From assembly GCF_963422355.1 (NCBI RefSeq), contig NC_085088.1:4398807-4462806 (forward strand): a DNA stretch of 64,000 nucleotides, in the 5' to 3' direction. Below, piece by piece: positions 45,711 to 59,775 of the stretch (within the stretch, counting starts at the first letter, position 1; each line of letters begins with the position of its first letter). Both the position numbers and the translations under genes were made by a program. Below the pieces are notes generated by a model. It ran no database searches. It saw only the letters and a program-made list of their open reading frames with translations, and was not told the origin of the DNA. This DNA comes from Corticium candelabrum. Its lineage: Eukaryota; Porifera; Homoscleromorpha; Homosclerophorida; Plakinidae.

Positions 45711-46195
45711 GCACAACAACTGTGATGCGTGGCAGGGCATCGGTACAGACGAGAGCATCCTAATTGAAGTTCTATGCACACGAACTAATAGTCAAATAGC
45801 TGAAATCAAGCAAGAATACAGTAAAAGTATGATGTGTATGGCAGCGTAGTTTGGATGGATCGTTAAAGTGTGTATGTGTCTAGTGTTTAAACGTGATCTC
45901 GAAAAGGATGTTGTGTCTGAGACTTCCGGTCACTTCAAACGGCTTCTTGTTTCCATGTTGCAGGTACGTTATGTTTTCAATGTGTGTTAAGTGTGAGGGG
46001 TGTGTGTGTGTGTTTGTTTATTTCTTATTTCTGTGAAGGCAAACCGTGACGAGTCTGGTACTGTTGATGTTCGAAAAGCTGCTGCAGAAGCTCAAGTAGG
46101 ATTTGTGTGTGTGTTAACTACCGGTGGGGTTACCATAACTTGACAGTTTGCATGGGCAAGAGTGTGTTCCACACGCGTCTTGCATGCGCGTGCGT

Positions 46196-46281
<86 letters not shown>

Positions 46282-48662
46282 AAAAATAGTAACTCATACT
46301 TGATTAGTAGCCCTACTTAAATAGTAATCAGTGGTTCTGATTGAAAAATAGTAACCCACAGGTTACTATTTGAGGAAATACAGTATACACAGACTTTATC
46401 TGTTTCAATTAATATGTCGTTTTTAGGATCTGTATAAAGCTGGTGAAGCTCGTTTGGGAACGGATGAGTCAAAGTGAGTTGGTCTTAGTCTCGTTGTATT
46501 ACGCGACTCCATTTTGTATTTCTCTCAATTTTTTAGATTCAATCAAATTCTTGCTGCTCGTAGTTATCCTCAGCTCAGAGCAACGTTTGATGAATATCGC
46601 AAAGTAAGTCGTACTTGTCTTACCCAATTGGAACACTCGATTGGTACAAGAATAACAACAAGATGACATACACGATGCTGTGTATGTCTGTCTGTCTGTT
46701 TGTCTGTTACTCTGTCTGTCTGGAGTTTTTCATTAAATTGGACACTTGAATTTTTGAATTACACCTTAGCCAGATAGCTAAACGAGCGCACGTTGTGTGT
46801 CTACTGGTACGTCATGCACCGATCGCTCTGCTCTCTGGCTGTGCCAATATGGTTTTGTATGTCTGCAATAGAAAAATCTGTTTTCAACATTGGCATGTGA
46901 CTTCAATAACCAGTAACCGTATCTGTCCAAATGCAAGCCCCGGGGCTTGAATTAAATGGTGGAATGCAACAAGCTTGTTTGTGTACTAAAAAGAGACGTG
47001 GGGCTTGTATTTATAGAGGGGTTGATATGGTACGGAGATATTGACTGCATGCTAGGGAGTTGTAACTTCACTTATTTTTATTACTGGTATCTGGTCACGT
47101 GATCATCCAGCTACATAAAAATTAGAGCAAGTTGTCTGCAGTGAAGCCTTCAAAGTCTGATTGTTTCGAAAGCACTAGATCGTCTTTTTCCTGTTCTGTG
47201 ACATCCGCCGGCCTTGGAACGAGTTCTTTCACTGTGGTAGAGATGTAGTCTCACATAGCCATACTCTTCTTGCCGGAAGGTTGTAGGTGGGAAGGGTCTG
47301 GCTACGCGAGACTAGAGATGAGGATTGACTTCCTTTGTAGTTAGTGCCTTTGTTCTTCATGCAGGTCATTAGGTCTTCCATGCCATCAACGTTGTTAGTG
47401 ATTCTCGCGCATTCTCTCAAACCTCACTAATCCAAATCCTTTCTAATCCGAATTGCCTTTCTAACCCAGATCCTATTAGGCAATGCTGCTGCATAAAACG
47501 GTTATTAGCAAATACTGTTTCTGACTTTTAATCCTGGCCGTCACATTATTTATAAGTATGTAGTTGTTGCAGCTGTGTCATTTACCACAAACATGACATG
47601 AAGATAAAAAGAGACATACGTCAATGCACCAGTGGTGTGGGTGTCCGAGGCAAAGTCTGGACCTCCAATTCAAAGCTATGCATTTTGGCACATCTCTGCA
47701 TTTTGGTAGTTCTAAAAACTTCACTAATCCGAACAGGGCTTAGTATGGGGCTGTTCAGATTAGTGAGATTCTACTGTAGTTTTGAATGAGTAGGAGCCTT
47801 GCAGATTGAAACAAATCTCGTCTGTTTGCTACATACCGGTTGGAGTGTGGCCAAATATGCCACAAAACGATGTTGTACACAATTTGAAATAATGTCATCA
47901 GTTAGTTTCATCACAGTGACACCTATGACATCATGAATAATATATTTTATATATATATATATATACGACGCCCTTTGCGAAGTGATTTACTACGCTCTTC
48001 TAACAGACAACAAGCATGCGAAAAGGGAACAACATTGTTCTGGCTATGACAACAGTCGTTCTGGTGATATATTTCATCCTGATTTTCTTCTGGGTCGCCC
48101 CGACTTCTTTGATGTAACAGTGATACATGAATGTCTAATATACATTTCCTATCTAGCAAGTTGGTGGTTGCATGTCATCATCACTGATTGCATGTAAATT
48201 TGAAGGATTGATTGATGTTGTAGTCATAATTACTGTTGGATACAGCAGTTTTTAATTAATTCCAAGTCAACTTTGCTTACCTAGCCAACAGCCTGCAGCC
48301 TTCATTCATTATTAAAGCTGCCACAGAAGCTGTGGAAGCTTGCAAAGTCTTTCGTCACGCTGACAGAGTTACAGCAGCTGGCGGTATATTTTATCCAGTT
48401 GCTGTAGAAACTCTAGGTCCCTGGACACCATACATGCAGTCTCAAGATCCTGCATTCTGTGGCTTCGAGAATTTCTGCAATGAGTCAAATGATGTTTTCA
48501 AAGTCTTTAAACAACTTATTACAACAATTATCTGTGAAAGTATAGTCATATAATGCTACATTGGTTTTACAACGTTTGAATTTAGAGATAGAGGATGTAC
48601 ATAGTTGGGACATGCTTACTTGAGTTGTTTGGAGATGTTGGGGTAGGGAACGCTCGTGTATG

Positions 48663-48736
<74 letters not shown>

Positions 48737-50691
48737 GTATATGTTGGTCATGAGGCATGTCAAATGTTTAGACAAGCACCGCGTTTAAAACTGCAGCTGT
48801 TAAAATTTCCTGTGTAACGTCTAACTATAGTTGATATCAACAGAAAACAGAAATCAACACTACCACGTGTTGCGGGCACATGTGGCGTCCCTTGCTGCTA
48901 TGCAAGGAAGGCATGTTAGCTACTGTGCAGACTCACGAGGGTCTGGTCTATTGAAACATACATATAGGGATTAAGAACTACACTCAGACTACTAGTAGAG
49001 TAAGTTGCAAAACAGTTTGGATTGAAGCCCCGGGACTTTTATAGATTTTGGTGGTGCTTGTATTTCGTGGATACAACCCCCGGGGCTTGAATTTTGGTGA
49101 AGCTTGTATTAGATGGATACAAGTCTGGGGCATTAATTTTGGTGGGTCTTGTATTTGGATGGATATGGTAATTTAGACTCAATACAAGTATCAAAGATTA
49201 TTACAGCAGGTTGTGATTTTGACGTGTTGTTATAACCATTTTGATGATTATCATACGCCGTATGTGTTGTGACAGACTGATGCAATGCTCACTTGTCTGC
49301 ATTACCCCACATACCCTATATCGTTGTTTGTATTATACCGAACACAAATTTGTGTATTTAGGTGTGCAAGTATGATATCGAACAATCAATCAGCAGGGAG
49401 ATGTCGGGCGATCTCAAGGCGGGGATGCTAACGATAGGTGGGGCTTCTATTACAACCGTTCGTTAGTCTGTTGTGTGTTGAGCGAGACATGTACACGTCG
49501 TTTGTTGTTGAATTTTTAGTTCGTTGTGTTCAAGACAAGACGGGATACTTTGCAGAGAAAATCTATAAGTCTATGAAGGTGGGTGTTGGTCAGGATGACT
49601 TCACATGAGACGTCATGATTGTTAGTTGATTTCTACGGTGGTGTTTAGGGACTCGGTACTGACGATGAAACGCTTAGGCGTTGTATTGTATCTCGCTGTG
49701 AGGTGGACATGGTGCAGATCAAACGGTTTTTTGCGACTCACTACAAAGAGACACTCGCCAAATGGATCCAGGTAATGAATTTGTCAAGCACTCAGTATCT
49801 TGCATTTGCCTTAATTAATGAGTTACTTACGTACTTAATTAAATTAAATGAATTTAGGTAAGTGACTTTGTCAAGCATCTCGATGTCTGGCATTTACTTT
49901 AATTAATTAATTAATTGGTAAATAATTAATTAATTATAGTAAATGCCAAACATTGATTATTATTTATTTATTTATTTATTTAATGAAACCATTCACGTAT
50001 CATAACACCAACCTTAGCGAGTGCATTTTAGTTTATAGTACTGAAGTCCCCATGGTAGGTCCTTAGTACACAATGAGACTAAAAAACCAGTTGACTGTCA
50101 GTGTACATGTCATTGTAACATTTAATGGTAATATACCATATAAGATCATGAAACATTGGCGGGAATTTATTTTGGCGTTGGACATTGTTAGGCCCCTATT
50201 TGTTGCATGTCTGTTTCACATCACCCGCCCGCATCCGAACAACAGGGCCTCACTGATTTCACCATTACGCTGTTATTCATGTAATGCACATGTGCAATAC
50301 AATCGGAGCACATGGCATATGTCTGAACCATCTTCCATGTCTCATTTCTTTTAATTGCGCGATGTCTGCTCTTCTCATCTACACGGTTTACTGTAAATCT
50401 TCAAGAAAGAACTTGAGGATCAGAACCAAACACAGATCGTCCAATAGTTGTTAAAGTCACTGTAGCTGTCATTCGCATGATGATGTCTAGAGCTTGTATT
50501 ACCTTTTGTTGCTGTGGATGCTGATCTGTTGTGTTATATTATTTATATTGTGCCGACTGACTTCGGGTGTCACGTGTACATAATTGATAATGGTAATGGC
50601 CCACCCGCCGCCCGCCCGCCTGTCTCAGTTTGAGAGAGCCTGGGTGATGTGAAACAGACATGTAACAAATAGGGGCCTTATTGGATAATTG

Positions 50692-50725
<34 letters not shown>

Positions 50726-53353
50726 GCTAAATATATATTTCAATACAACCAATCTACGACACAGGCAAATCCCATAAACTAAATTACTGTCATTATTGTC
50801 TAACAACAATCTACTTAGAATCATGCTGCGTTATACGACCACAACTTAACTGACAATTGCTGCAACAAATTATTTAAAGACTGACTAAAGGAATAGAATT
50901 AACAGAAACAATTTTAGATGCTATAGTCTTTAATGTATTCAAGCTGACATCCGACCATGTCCCAAATGATTCAACTGCAAGTGGAAAGAAGAGAGCACCA
51001 GATGAAAAACACTTGGGTGTCGTGCTTCATACACTTTGAAATTTCTCCTTCTAAGGTCGCAAAACCAGCGTTGCTTGCTGAATGCGACACAAATCTTTGC
51101 TGAAACGAATTACACACGGTTACATCAGAATAAGCCGGACGGCCAAACAAAAAGTTTGGATGATAGACATCGCCAGGTCGACTATAGTTCTCTGAAGAAG
51201 ATCTTTGTTCGCGTCGGGTTCCTTTATCGTGTACTAGCAAAGGTTGAAAAACGGCATCTCTCAAAGCATCATGATGTCTAGAACGTAAAGAAATCTTCCG
51301 GCAACCAAGAAGATGATCACCAAACGTATCCAATACTTGGCCACAAATGCAACGGACAGCATTTGGAGGTGAAGAAAAACATTGGAAGACCGAGCCAAAG
51401 GTGAACAGCAATCGTGAACTCATGACGACTCATGGCAAGCCCGAGATTGGGGTTGGGAATGGCTGTAAGCCATGCTTCGGCATGAGGCTCAGAAATAGTA
51501 TTCAACCTGGCTTTGTCTCTAATAGAACAAGACTCCTTCAATAGATCAAAATCCCATTTGTCCACTTGACTCTGAAGAGAATGCTGAGAAGCAACGTTTA
51601 TGTCAGTGTCTATCTGAACATTTTCATAGGTAGTAAAGAACATTTCTTTAGCCTGTGATTCACCATTCACTTTGAAAGATGAAATTTCGTCAATTGAGGA
51701 AACGCCAAGGAAACGACATATCAACTTTTGAGTGGAATTACAACTCCCAATAAAAGCTAAGCACGAGGCTTTATTAGCTAATCGTAAACCAAGACCACCA
51801 TATTTTATTGGCAAGGATGCTTGCTTCCAAGCAACATCTGACAAAGAAGAATGAGATAGGAGTTCAAAGGCACGACAAAGGTGTTGATCAAAAGATGGCA
51901 ATTGACGAAGCGCTTCCCTGGTGGCACAGTACGAAGGAGATGATTAATTTTGGGAAGAGAGAAGCAACTTTGAAGGAGTTGAAATTCAATTTGAGGATCA
52001 TCAATATCCATGAGATGACTTTGTGCATTGATCACTTGAAATGCGTTTTTGGAAAGCTGATTCAAAAATTCCTTGTTTCCATAAATGGGAGATCCCAGTA
52101 ATTCTATTCCTTCTTCTTGTTCTGCCACACGGTGAACTTCAGATGGAAACTCTGGAAATGTTGATCTCCAGTGGGCCAGAAAACTTCATTTTTTAAGTTC
52201 AAGCAAAGACCATATTTTGGACCCTTGGATAGCAGAGAATGCAACAGAGAGACAACTGAACTTCTTTCACCAATAAAAGTTCCATCGTCTAAATACCACA
52301 GTTGTAAACGAAGAGCAGCCACTTCTTTGGCGATATCATCCAAAAGTCCGACAAGACGAAACTGAAAAGCAGAGGACCTAGGGGATCCCCTTGTTGAACT
52401 CCTGCCTTAGAAAGAAGACGGCGTTTACAAAAACGAAGTTCTCCTGTACATTGGTAAGACCAGACAACCCATGAAAACAAATCAGGTAGGTTCTTACGTA
52501 GTCGATGAAGAAAAGCATTCCTATTACATTCGTTAAAAGCATTCGTTATGTCGACCTTCAAGCAACAAAGATTTTCTTCTGCAGAATGAGTATCAATGAA
52601 GGATCTGACTGTATGCACAGCAACTTCTAATCCTCCCCTAATCCCCACTCCGACTTGGCCATAAGGCAACAAGAGCTCTTCAAGACGAAGTCTAACAGAT
52701 ATGCAACATAATCAACTTGCAAGACGCCTAATTGTTTCACCAACTGCAATGGGTCTAAACCCACCAGACTTCTTTTTCAAGGCAATGAGAGGTGCACCAC
52801 AAAGCCAAGGAGCAATGGTAGTGGGCAGTTTTCCTGCTATAGATTATTAACGAAACATGTAAGGCTATCCAGACATGATTGACCTGATGGGGCTATCGTG
52901 CCACAAATAGCATCCAACAAGTGTTGTGCACGAAGCCGTGAAGCACCAGGGCTGGACCCTCTAGGGAAAGCTTTAAGACATTCCAAAACCTGTTTACTTT
53001 CAATCACTAAAGGTGCAGGCATCTCCATATGCCCATCAGGGAGCGAATGGTCCGGGTGACAAGCAAGCAACTCTGCAAAAGCTGCGGAATTGCTGTAGTC
53101 TACACATCCCTCTGAAGACAGAGAACGAACAGCATCGCTATATCGACCTTCACGGGATAGTCTTATTGCACGTCGTGCATTTGAAGAACTAAGAGCCGAA
53201 TCACTGCTATTGTTGTTATTATAGCAACGAGCATCCAAACGAGCAGCCAACCACAATGATACCAAATCACCATTCTTCCACTGTTTGAGACGAGACAAAA
53301 TGGCATTCCTAACATTATGATGTCTTTTCTACCCACCACGAGAAGGAACTCGA

Positions 53354-53410
<57 letters not shown>

Positions 53411-54000
53411 TATTGATGTATGTACCATATTCCCCACCCGCTTGTTAAATGATTGTGTCATGGAGGAGTGTATGATTAACAGCTGCGTTTGTGACCATCA
53501 CATTTCTCTACTCACTGGTCTCCAGCTATACTGTGTTGATAGAGAACTGCTGTGTTAGTGCAAAGAACAAAACTTGCATGACTGGACTTGCTTCATCGAT
53601 AGCTTCATGACCTCATTCTCATTTTTTACCTTCCTGCTAGACAAGGTAGGTACAACAGACGGCACGCAGAGGTTCCATCTAGTGGCCTCATCTGCTTGAC
53701 ATACTGCCACATTGCCATGATGCCTGATGCTCATGAGTCAGAGTGATGATGTTAACATGATATTTCAGTGGCTTAATAGCAGATTTTATATTGGTGCTTG
53801 CTGCAAAATCCACCAATCTGCCAAATAACTTTCCTGCCAATATTTCATCTTATACGGTATCATGTTGTATGTGACTAGCGTAAATACAAATGATGGTTTG
53901 CTGTTGTAGTGATTCTAGTTGTTTGTTTACTTTACGACAGGGCGACACAAGTGGAAATTATCGACGACTGCTGCTTGCTCTAATCGGCGAAGGACATTAG
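41972..54000 (+). CDS. ANXA7/11: annexin A7/A11-like protein with proline-rich N-terminus, 15 exons, 528 residues
   Basis: Annexins bind acidic phospholipid membranes in a Ca2+-dependent way. Exons: 41972-42157, 42220-42450, 44212-44427, 44500-44584, 45339-45433, 45493-45606, 45736-45826, 45884-45963, 46039-46095, 46427-46473, 46537-46603, 49362-49437, 49520-49578, 49649-49771 and 53941-54000. Phases agree; the total is 1,587 nt including TAG. The first three exons (about 210 residues) encode a Pro/Tyr/Gln/His-rich tail with repeated [12 protein letters not shown] and GYPPAPGYP, as in annexins A7 and A11. Four annexin repeats follow: type II Ca2+ loops [27 protein letters not shown] and GLGTDDETL start repeats 1-4, each ending in an LLxxLL-like helix. 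The C-terminus is [12 protein letters not shown]. Human A11 is 505 residues. Introns host microsatellites, two RT-element fragments and MITEs; the last intron is 4.2 kb. A truncated second copy starts at 61630. Confidence 0.97.
43141..43277. repeat. (TCTG)n then (TG)n, annexin intron 2
   Basis: CTGTCTGT units (43141-43213) merge into about 30 TG units. Confidence 0.94.
43556..43843. mobile_element. TIR element (MITE), annexin intron 2
   Basis: TACACTCAAACATCTCTTATC at the left and GATAAGAGACGTTTGAGTGTA at the right are inverted repeats with one mismatch, bordered by TA. The right half is duplicated at 61660-61720, so the segmental duplication broke inside this element. Confidence 0.72.
44067..44150. 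repeat. (TG)n followed by (TCTG)n, annexin intron 2
   Basis: TG run to about 44092, then about 14 TCTG units, 60 bp before exon 3. The duplicated copy lacks the TCTG part. Confidence 0.95.
45629..45706. repeat. (TG)n microsatellite, annexin intron 6
   Basis: About 39 TG units inside a 129-bp intron, leaving little other intron sequence. Confidence 0.96.
46199..46276. repeat. (CA)n microsatellite, annexin intron 9
   Basis: Two CA runs joined at an AACACA interruption. Confidence 0.95.
47965..48560 (+). pseudogene. retroelement fragment: C-terminal nuclease region, annexin intron 11
   Basis: The plus-strand frame 47982-48197 contains [25 protein letters not shown] sequence; residues from SGDIFHP to DVTV match the minus-strand element at 50950-53340 (PGDVYHP to DVTV). 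A second frame (48332-48553) continues with [20 protein letters not shown]. The D...DVTV arrangement followed by the VE segment resembles a PD-(D/E)xK restriction-like endonuclease fold at the end of a non-LTR reverse transcriptase (inference). Only the 3' portion is present, with shifts, so it is dead on arrival or decayed. Confidence 0.68.
48667..48744. repeat. (AT)n / (ATGT)n microsatellite, annexin intron 11
   Basis: About 29 AT units followed by ATGTATGTATGTATGT. Confidence 0.96.
49026..49175. repeat. degenerate tandem repeat, ~50-bp unit, annexin intron 11
   Basis: Three imperfect units share GGGGCTTGAATTTTGGTG, CTTGTATT and GGATACAA. A related stretch with CCCGGGGCTTGAATTAAATGG lies near 46938-47030 in the same intron. 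Confidence 0.6.
50191..50677. mobile_element. PIF/Harbinger-type MITE, annexin intron 14
   Basis: GGCCCCTATTTGTTGCATGT at the left and ACATGTAACAAATAGGGGCC at the right are inverted repeats that extend through CTGTTTCACATCACCC. They are flanked by TTA on both sides (50188-50190, 50678-50680). A 3-bp TTA duplication is typical of PIF/Harbinger. It is 487 bp long with no transposase frame. Confidence 0.8.
50950..53340 (-). pseudogene. non-LTR-like reverse transcriptase with C-terminal Zn/nuclease region, frameshifted
   Basis: Read on the minus strand the order is: N-terminal region (53298-52837) with [14 protein letters not shown]; palm/finger motifs [25 protein letters not shown] (motif A), [15 protein letters not shown] (motif B) and [10 protein letters not shown] (motif C, YxDD type); a thumb region; then CxCG...DHLLGC zinc-type residues and a PD-(D/E)xK-like stretch from RPGDVYHP to DVTV. 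The frames 52672-52289, 52343-52104, 52128-51805, 51901-51317 and 51423-50971 are joined only by shifts and stops, so it is inactive. It is antisense to annexin in the last intron; its 5' end abuts the (CA)n at 53357. The family name is not certain; restriction-like-endonuclease clades are the best guess. Confidence 0.8.
53357..53408. repeat. (CA)n microsatellite at the 5' edge of the RT element
   Basis: About 26 CA units. Confidence 0.95.
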
Positions 54001-54262
54001 TGGTTTGTGACTTGCCACTGTTGTTGACAGACGCTTGCTGCTTTATCGTTGACTTTCTTTCGTAGCACTAGTTGAATGTCTATGCATGTTGTCGACTTAT
54101 GTGTGTTGTCTCAGTTTGCTGACTTGAAATGAAAAATGGATGACCAATTTATTTTTATTGTTGAAAATGTGATGAGTTTGTTTACGATTGGTAGTGCGAT
54201 GCAGTTGATCTCCGATCGATGACTTACAACTGTACATGTGTGTATGTGTCATGTGACTTATG

Positions 54263-54331
<69 letters not shown>

Positions 54332-54385
54332 CGTACACGTGTGTGTCATGTACGCATGTGTATGTGTCATGTGGCTTATGACCTA
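54001..54385. other. annexin 3' flank with (TG)n
   Basis: Presumed 3' UTR. A (TG)n tract occupies about 54263-54322 and turns into GCGCGCGCGTACACGTG. No gene was seen. Confidence 0.5.
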
Positions 54386-54781
54386 CTAGGATCCATGGCC
54401 CGTCCTTCGTACGGGCAAGATACTGTAGTGTAAAGATAGGTCTGTGGACACGTCACGTGCGATCTTTGTTGCGAGGTCCCGGATATGCTGAATGAATTCG
54501 AATCTTGCTCTTCGCGCTTGTTTTGATAGAAATCGACACACTCCCCGTGTAGCGCTTGCTGCAGAAAACGTGTAGGTTGGATTCGGTGCAAATGCGATCA
54601 GAATTTGGAGAGAAACGCAAGCGATAGAAGAGTAGGTTTCGTCGGCAAGAGATATTCGATTGCTCGAAGCTTTGCGAAGGACGGCGATGCATAGGGTCTA
54701 TACGGGACTGGTGCGGGCGTGTGTTCGAATGAACTGCAATTTTGGTTGTGAACGGACAAAAGACGTGGCCACCAAACGCGA

Positions 54782-54846
<65 letters not shown>

Positions 54847-54867
54847 ATTTGAGCTTTATATATTAGA
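54386..54867 (-). mobile_element. non-autonomous Helitron-like element, copy 1
   Basis: On the minus strand it begins TCTAATATATAAAGC directly after an A. It ends with the hairpin GCCCGTACGAAGGACGGGC, eight bases, then CTAG followed by T. TC start, terminal hairpin about 10 bp before CTRR, and insertion between A and T are the Helitron hallmarks (family knowledge). A (CA)n lies near its 5' end (54789-54842). A frame encoding CTESNLHVFCSKRYTGSVSI is shared with the copy at 60945-61526. Confidence 0.75.
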
Positions 54868-54868
54868 T

Positions 54869-54870
<2 letters not shown>

Positions 54871-54942
<72 letters not shown>
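54871..54942. repeat. (TG)n microsatellite next to Helitron-like copy 1
   Basis: TG units with one TATG interruption, starting three bases outside the element's 5' end. Confidence 0.95.
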
Positions 54943-57240
<2,298 letters not shown>

Positions 57241-57536
57241 CTACATGCACGTATGCTCGTAGCTCTGAAGCGAGTAGAACACAGCTTCATACTTACTAGT
57301 GGTGTTATTGCAACTAAATGTAACGTCTGATTCAAACCATATACACAAACACTGCGTAGCTCTTAGCATATTTTGCAAGTACACTGTAAACCTAAAATCC
57401 ACGAGCTCGAGATATGAGACTATACATGTAGACCAGGTATGATTTAGGAAATGTGTATTTTTGTTAGGCTATAAAATCTTTGTTTAATATTAACTAATAA
57501 ACTAGGCTGTGCTTTCGCAATTCTAAAAACTTACCA

Positions 57537-57815
57537 AACTAGAATTTTTAAATCTTTTTCTCTGAAAAAAGCAATTGATGTAGGGATTGTCATAAAAAGT
57601 AATAGAAACAAGATTTAGATAATATGAACCAAAGCCAGACATCATTAGTGAATCCTTCCAACCACATTCCCTAATTTTACTTTTAGTGTGTTGGAAGGAT
57701 TCACTAATGATGTCTGGCTTTGGTTCATATTATCTAAATCTTGTTTCTATTACTTTTTATACAATCTCTACATCTATTCCTTTTTTCAGAAAAAAAGTTT
57801 TTAAAATTCTAGTTT
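57537..57815. mobile_element. large foldback palindrome (MITE-like), arms ~125 bp
   Basis: Two arms are inverted copies at about 95% by eye around a 27-bp spacer (CACATTCCCTAATTTTAC...). For example ACATCATTAGTGAATCC on the left is answered by GGATTCACTAATGATGT on the right. The outer ends are AAACTAGAATTTTT and AAAATTCTAGTTT. It is followed at once by a (GTATTT)n run to about 57855. There is no coding capacity. Confidence 0.82.
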
Positions 57816-57959
57816 GTATTTGTATTTGTATTTGTATTTGTATTTGTGTTTGTATTTCTTTTACTACAGAAAACCCTCAACTCAGCGGTCGATCTTCCGG
57901 GTACCATACCAAGCACACATACATGAATATGTACGTTAACATACATACTATAGAGTCTA

Positions 57960-58620
57960 AGTGAAACACTATCTAATATTTTAGAACACATGGATCTAAA
58001 TATCGTAGACGCTGCTTAAAATCAGTGACTTTAGAGACTATTCTTAGCCTACATGGAAGAGAATTCCATAACTTTTGAGCATGATGAAATGAAGACTGCA
58101 GAAGTGCTTTAGTGTTTGTATTAGGCATATGTAGTCCTGATTGAGTACGACGAGTGTGATAATGATGATTTTCAAGTGAGTGATACCGGAAGTTGACACT
58201 GGTAGGAGGTAGAGAATGTAGACACAGGTGAGCGAGTGTATCTAGAGGTAGAAAGATGGTCTGGCCTGATGTGATTGGAGACCAAATTTAGAGAAGACAG
58301 AAGACATATTTCCAGTAGATTCCCTTGGTTTCAGGCCAGAAAGTATACTCTCAAGAACCTTTTTTCAATTCTCTGAATCCGCTTGGCTATGCCCGCAGTG
58401 CCATTATTCCATACAACAGCGCAATAATATTAATCTAGATCAGGCTGAATCCCTGATTTCACTATAGCTAGTCCAGAGTGGTGATCAAGGAGATGATGAC
58501 AACGATAGAAAATCCCAATCTTCATGCCACTTTTCCAAACAACTGCATCGAGCTGCGTGCGATATCTTGATATCTTGCTGAGTCTGTTGGTTTGAGAGAA
58601 GTTTCACCAATCTTGACGGA
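57960..58620 (-). pseudogene. LINE (CR1/Jockey-like) ORF2 3'-end remnant
   Basis: On the minus strand broken frames read YCAVVWNNGT...KRIQRIEKR, then YHSLENHHYHTRRTQSGLHM and QKLWNSLPCRLR...DFKQRLR. These are the usual end-of-ORF2 motifs of non-LTR retrotransposons. Several stops and shifts separate them. It lies just upstream of the BTB-TLDc gene and could contribute to its 5' flank. Confidence 0.72.
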
Positions 58621-58764
58621 GTAGTTAAACATCATCGAACTGTTGCAAATTATTTTAAATATTATCCGACCGCATTCGGGGGGTCTACGAGACTGGTCAC
58701 GAGGCTTACTGCCACGCCCTGAAAACTCTGCGCGATCTGGTCTGGAAGTTCGAGGCTAGAAAAT

Positions 58765-59775
58765 ATGGCGAGTGGTGATTCTGATTTTGAAGAAATTAGT
58801 GCTCGCATTAGAGAGACTCAAGGCATGCTAACGTCTGTAAGTGAGCGAGTGAGAGCAGAAAGAGATCAGTTGGAGCGAGATTTCCCCAAACTGCAGAAAT
58901 TTGAAGGAAAACCGATCAAACTGGATATCGGAGGTTTCATATTCAAAACATCACTGGAGACATTGAGGAAAGATACGGATTCCATGCTAGCCAGCATGTT
59001 CAGTGGAAGGTTTGATATGAAAGAACAAGAGGACGGGTCCTACTTTATAGATCGAGATCCAACTCATTTTCGCTTTATTCTCAACTTTCTCAGAACAGGG
59101 AAGGTCATCGTCCCTCACGATACGATCGCTAGAGAAGAACTGCTGTTGGAGGCGGAGTTTTATAACATCAAACCAATCATAGACAAACTCAATGAGACAA
59201 CAGATTCACAATCAGCAATACAGCCAGTGGTAAGTGAGTTTAGTAGCAGCACTCTGATGAAGACAGAAGATAAACGTGTTCTTCTGTCTTGGTTGAGTGG
59301 GCAAATGAATTGGCGTCTCATCTACAAGGCAAGCAGGGATGGTTATAGAGCTGCTGATTTTCATCGTTGCTGTGACAACAAAGGAGAAACGATCAGTGTG
59401 ATACACACTACTGGAGGATATTTGTTTGGAGGATATACTGATGTGCCATGGACAAGTGCACGTGTTGGTGTATACAAACGGAGCTCACAATCTTTTCTGT
59501 TTGCTTTCTGGTCTTCAGCTCTGGGAAACACTGCAGTAAAGGCTACAATAGTCGACAGTAATCATGCAGTTTATCATAGGGCTGACGTCTGTTGTGCATT
59601 TGGAGGAGGTAGCAATATTTGCATTTCTGATTCCAGTAATACCAATTTCAACAGCTACAGCAATTGGTCCAATGGTGAGTATTACAGTTACCCACCAGGT
59701 GTCACTTCTAACAAATATTGGCTTGTTGGACAACAAACCTTTCAGACACAAGACATTGAAGTGTTTGGACATTAA
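58765..59775 (+). CDS. BTB (KCTD/T1-type) plus TLDc domain protein, intronless, 336 residues
   Basis: This is a single open frame from ATG (AAAATATGGCG, good context) to TAA. Residues 8-40 form a charged helix, probably coiled coil. Residues about 50-140 are a T1/KCTD-type BTB domain (IKLDIGGFIFKTSLETL, DRDPTHFRFILNFLRTG, EAEFYNI). Residues about 170-336 are a TLDc domain (WRLIYKASRDGY, FHRCCDNKGETISVI, GYLFGGYTDVPW, and C-terminal DIEVFGH). BTB domains of this type oligomerise and often serve as cullin-3 adaptors; TLDc domains bind V-ATPase or act in oxidative stress in other proteins. The job of this combination is not established here. Lack of introns in an intron-rich region suggests an old retrocopy or a naturally intronless expanded family. 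No frame defect was seen. Confidence 0.92.
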   Translation: MASGDSDFEEISARIRETQGMLTSVSERVRAERDQLERDFPKLQKFEGKPIKLDIGGFIFKTSLETLRKDTDSMLASMFSGRFDMKEQEDGSYFIDRDPTHFRFILNFLRTGKVIVPHDTIAREELLLEAEFYNIKPIIDKLNETTDSQSAIQPVVSEFSSSTLMKTEDKRVLLSWLSGQMNWRLIYKASRDGYRAADFHRCCDNKGETISVIHTTGGYLFGGYTDVPWTSARVGVYKRSSQSFLFAFWSSALGNTAVKATIVDSNHAVYHRADVCCAFGGGSNICISDSSNTNFNSYSNWSNGEYYSYPPGVTSNKYWLVGQQTFQTQDIEVFGH

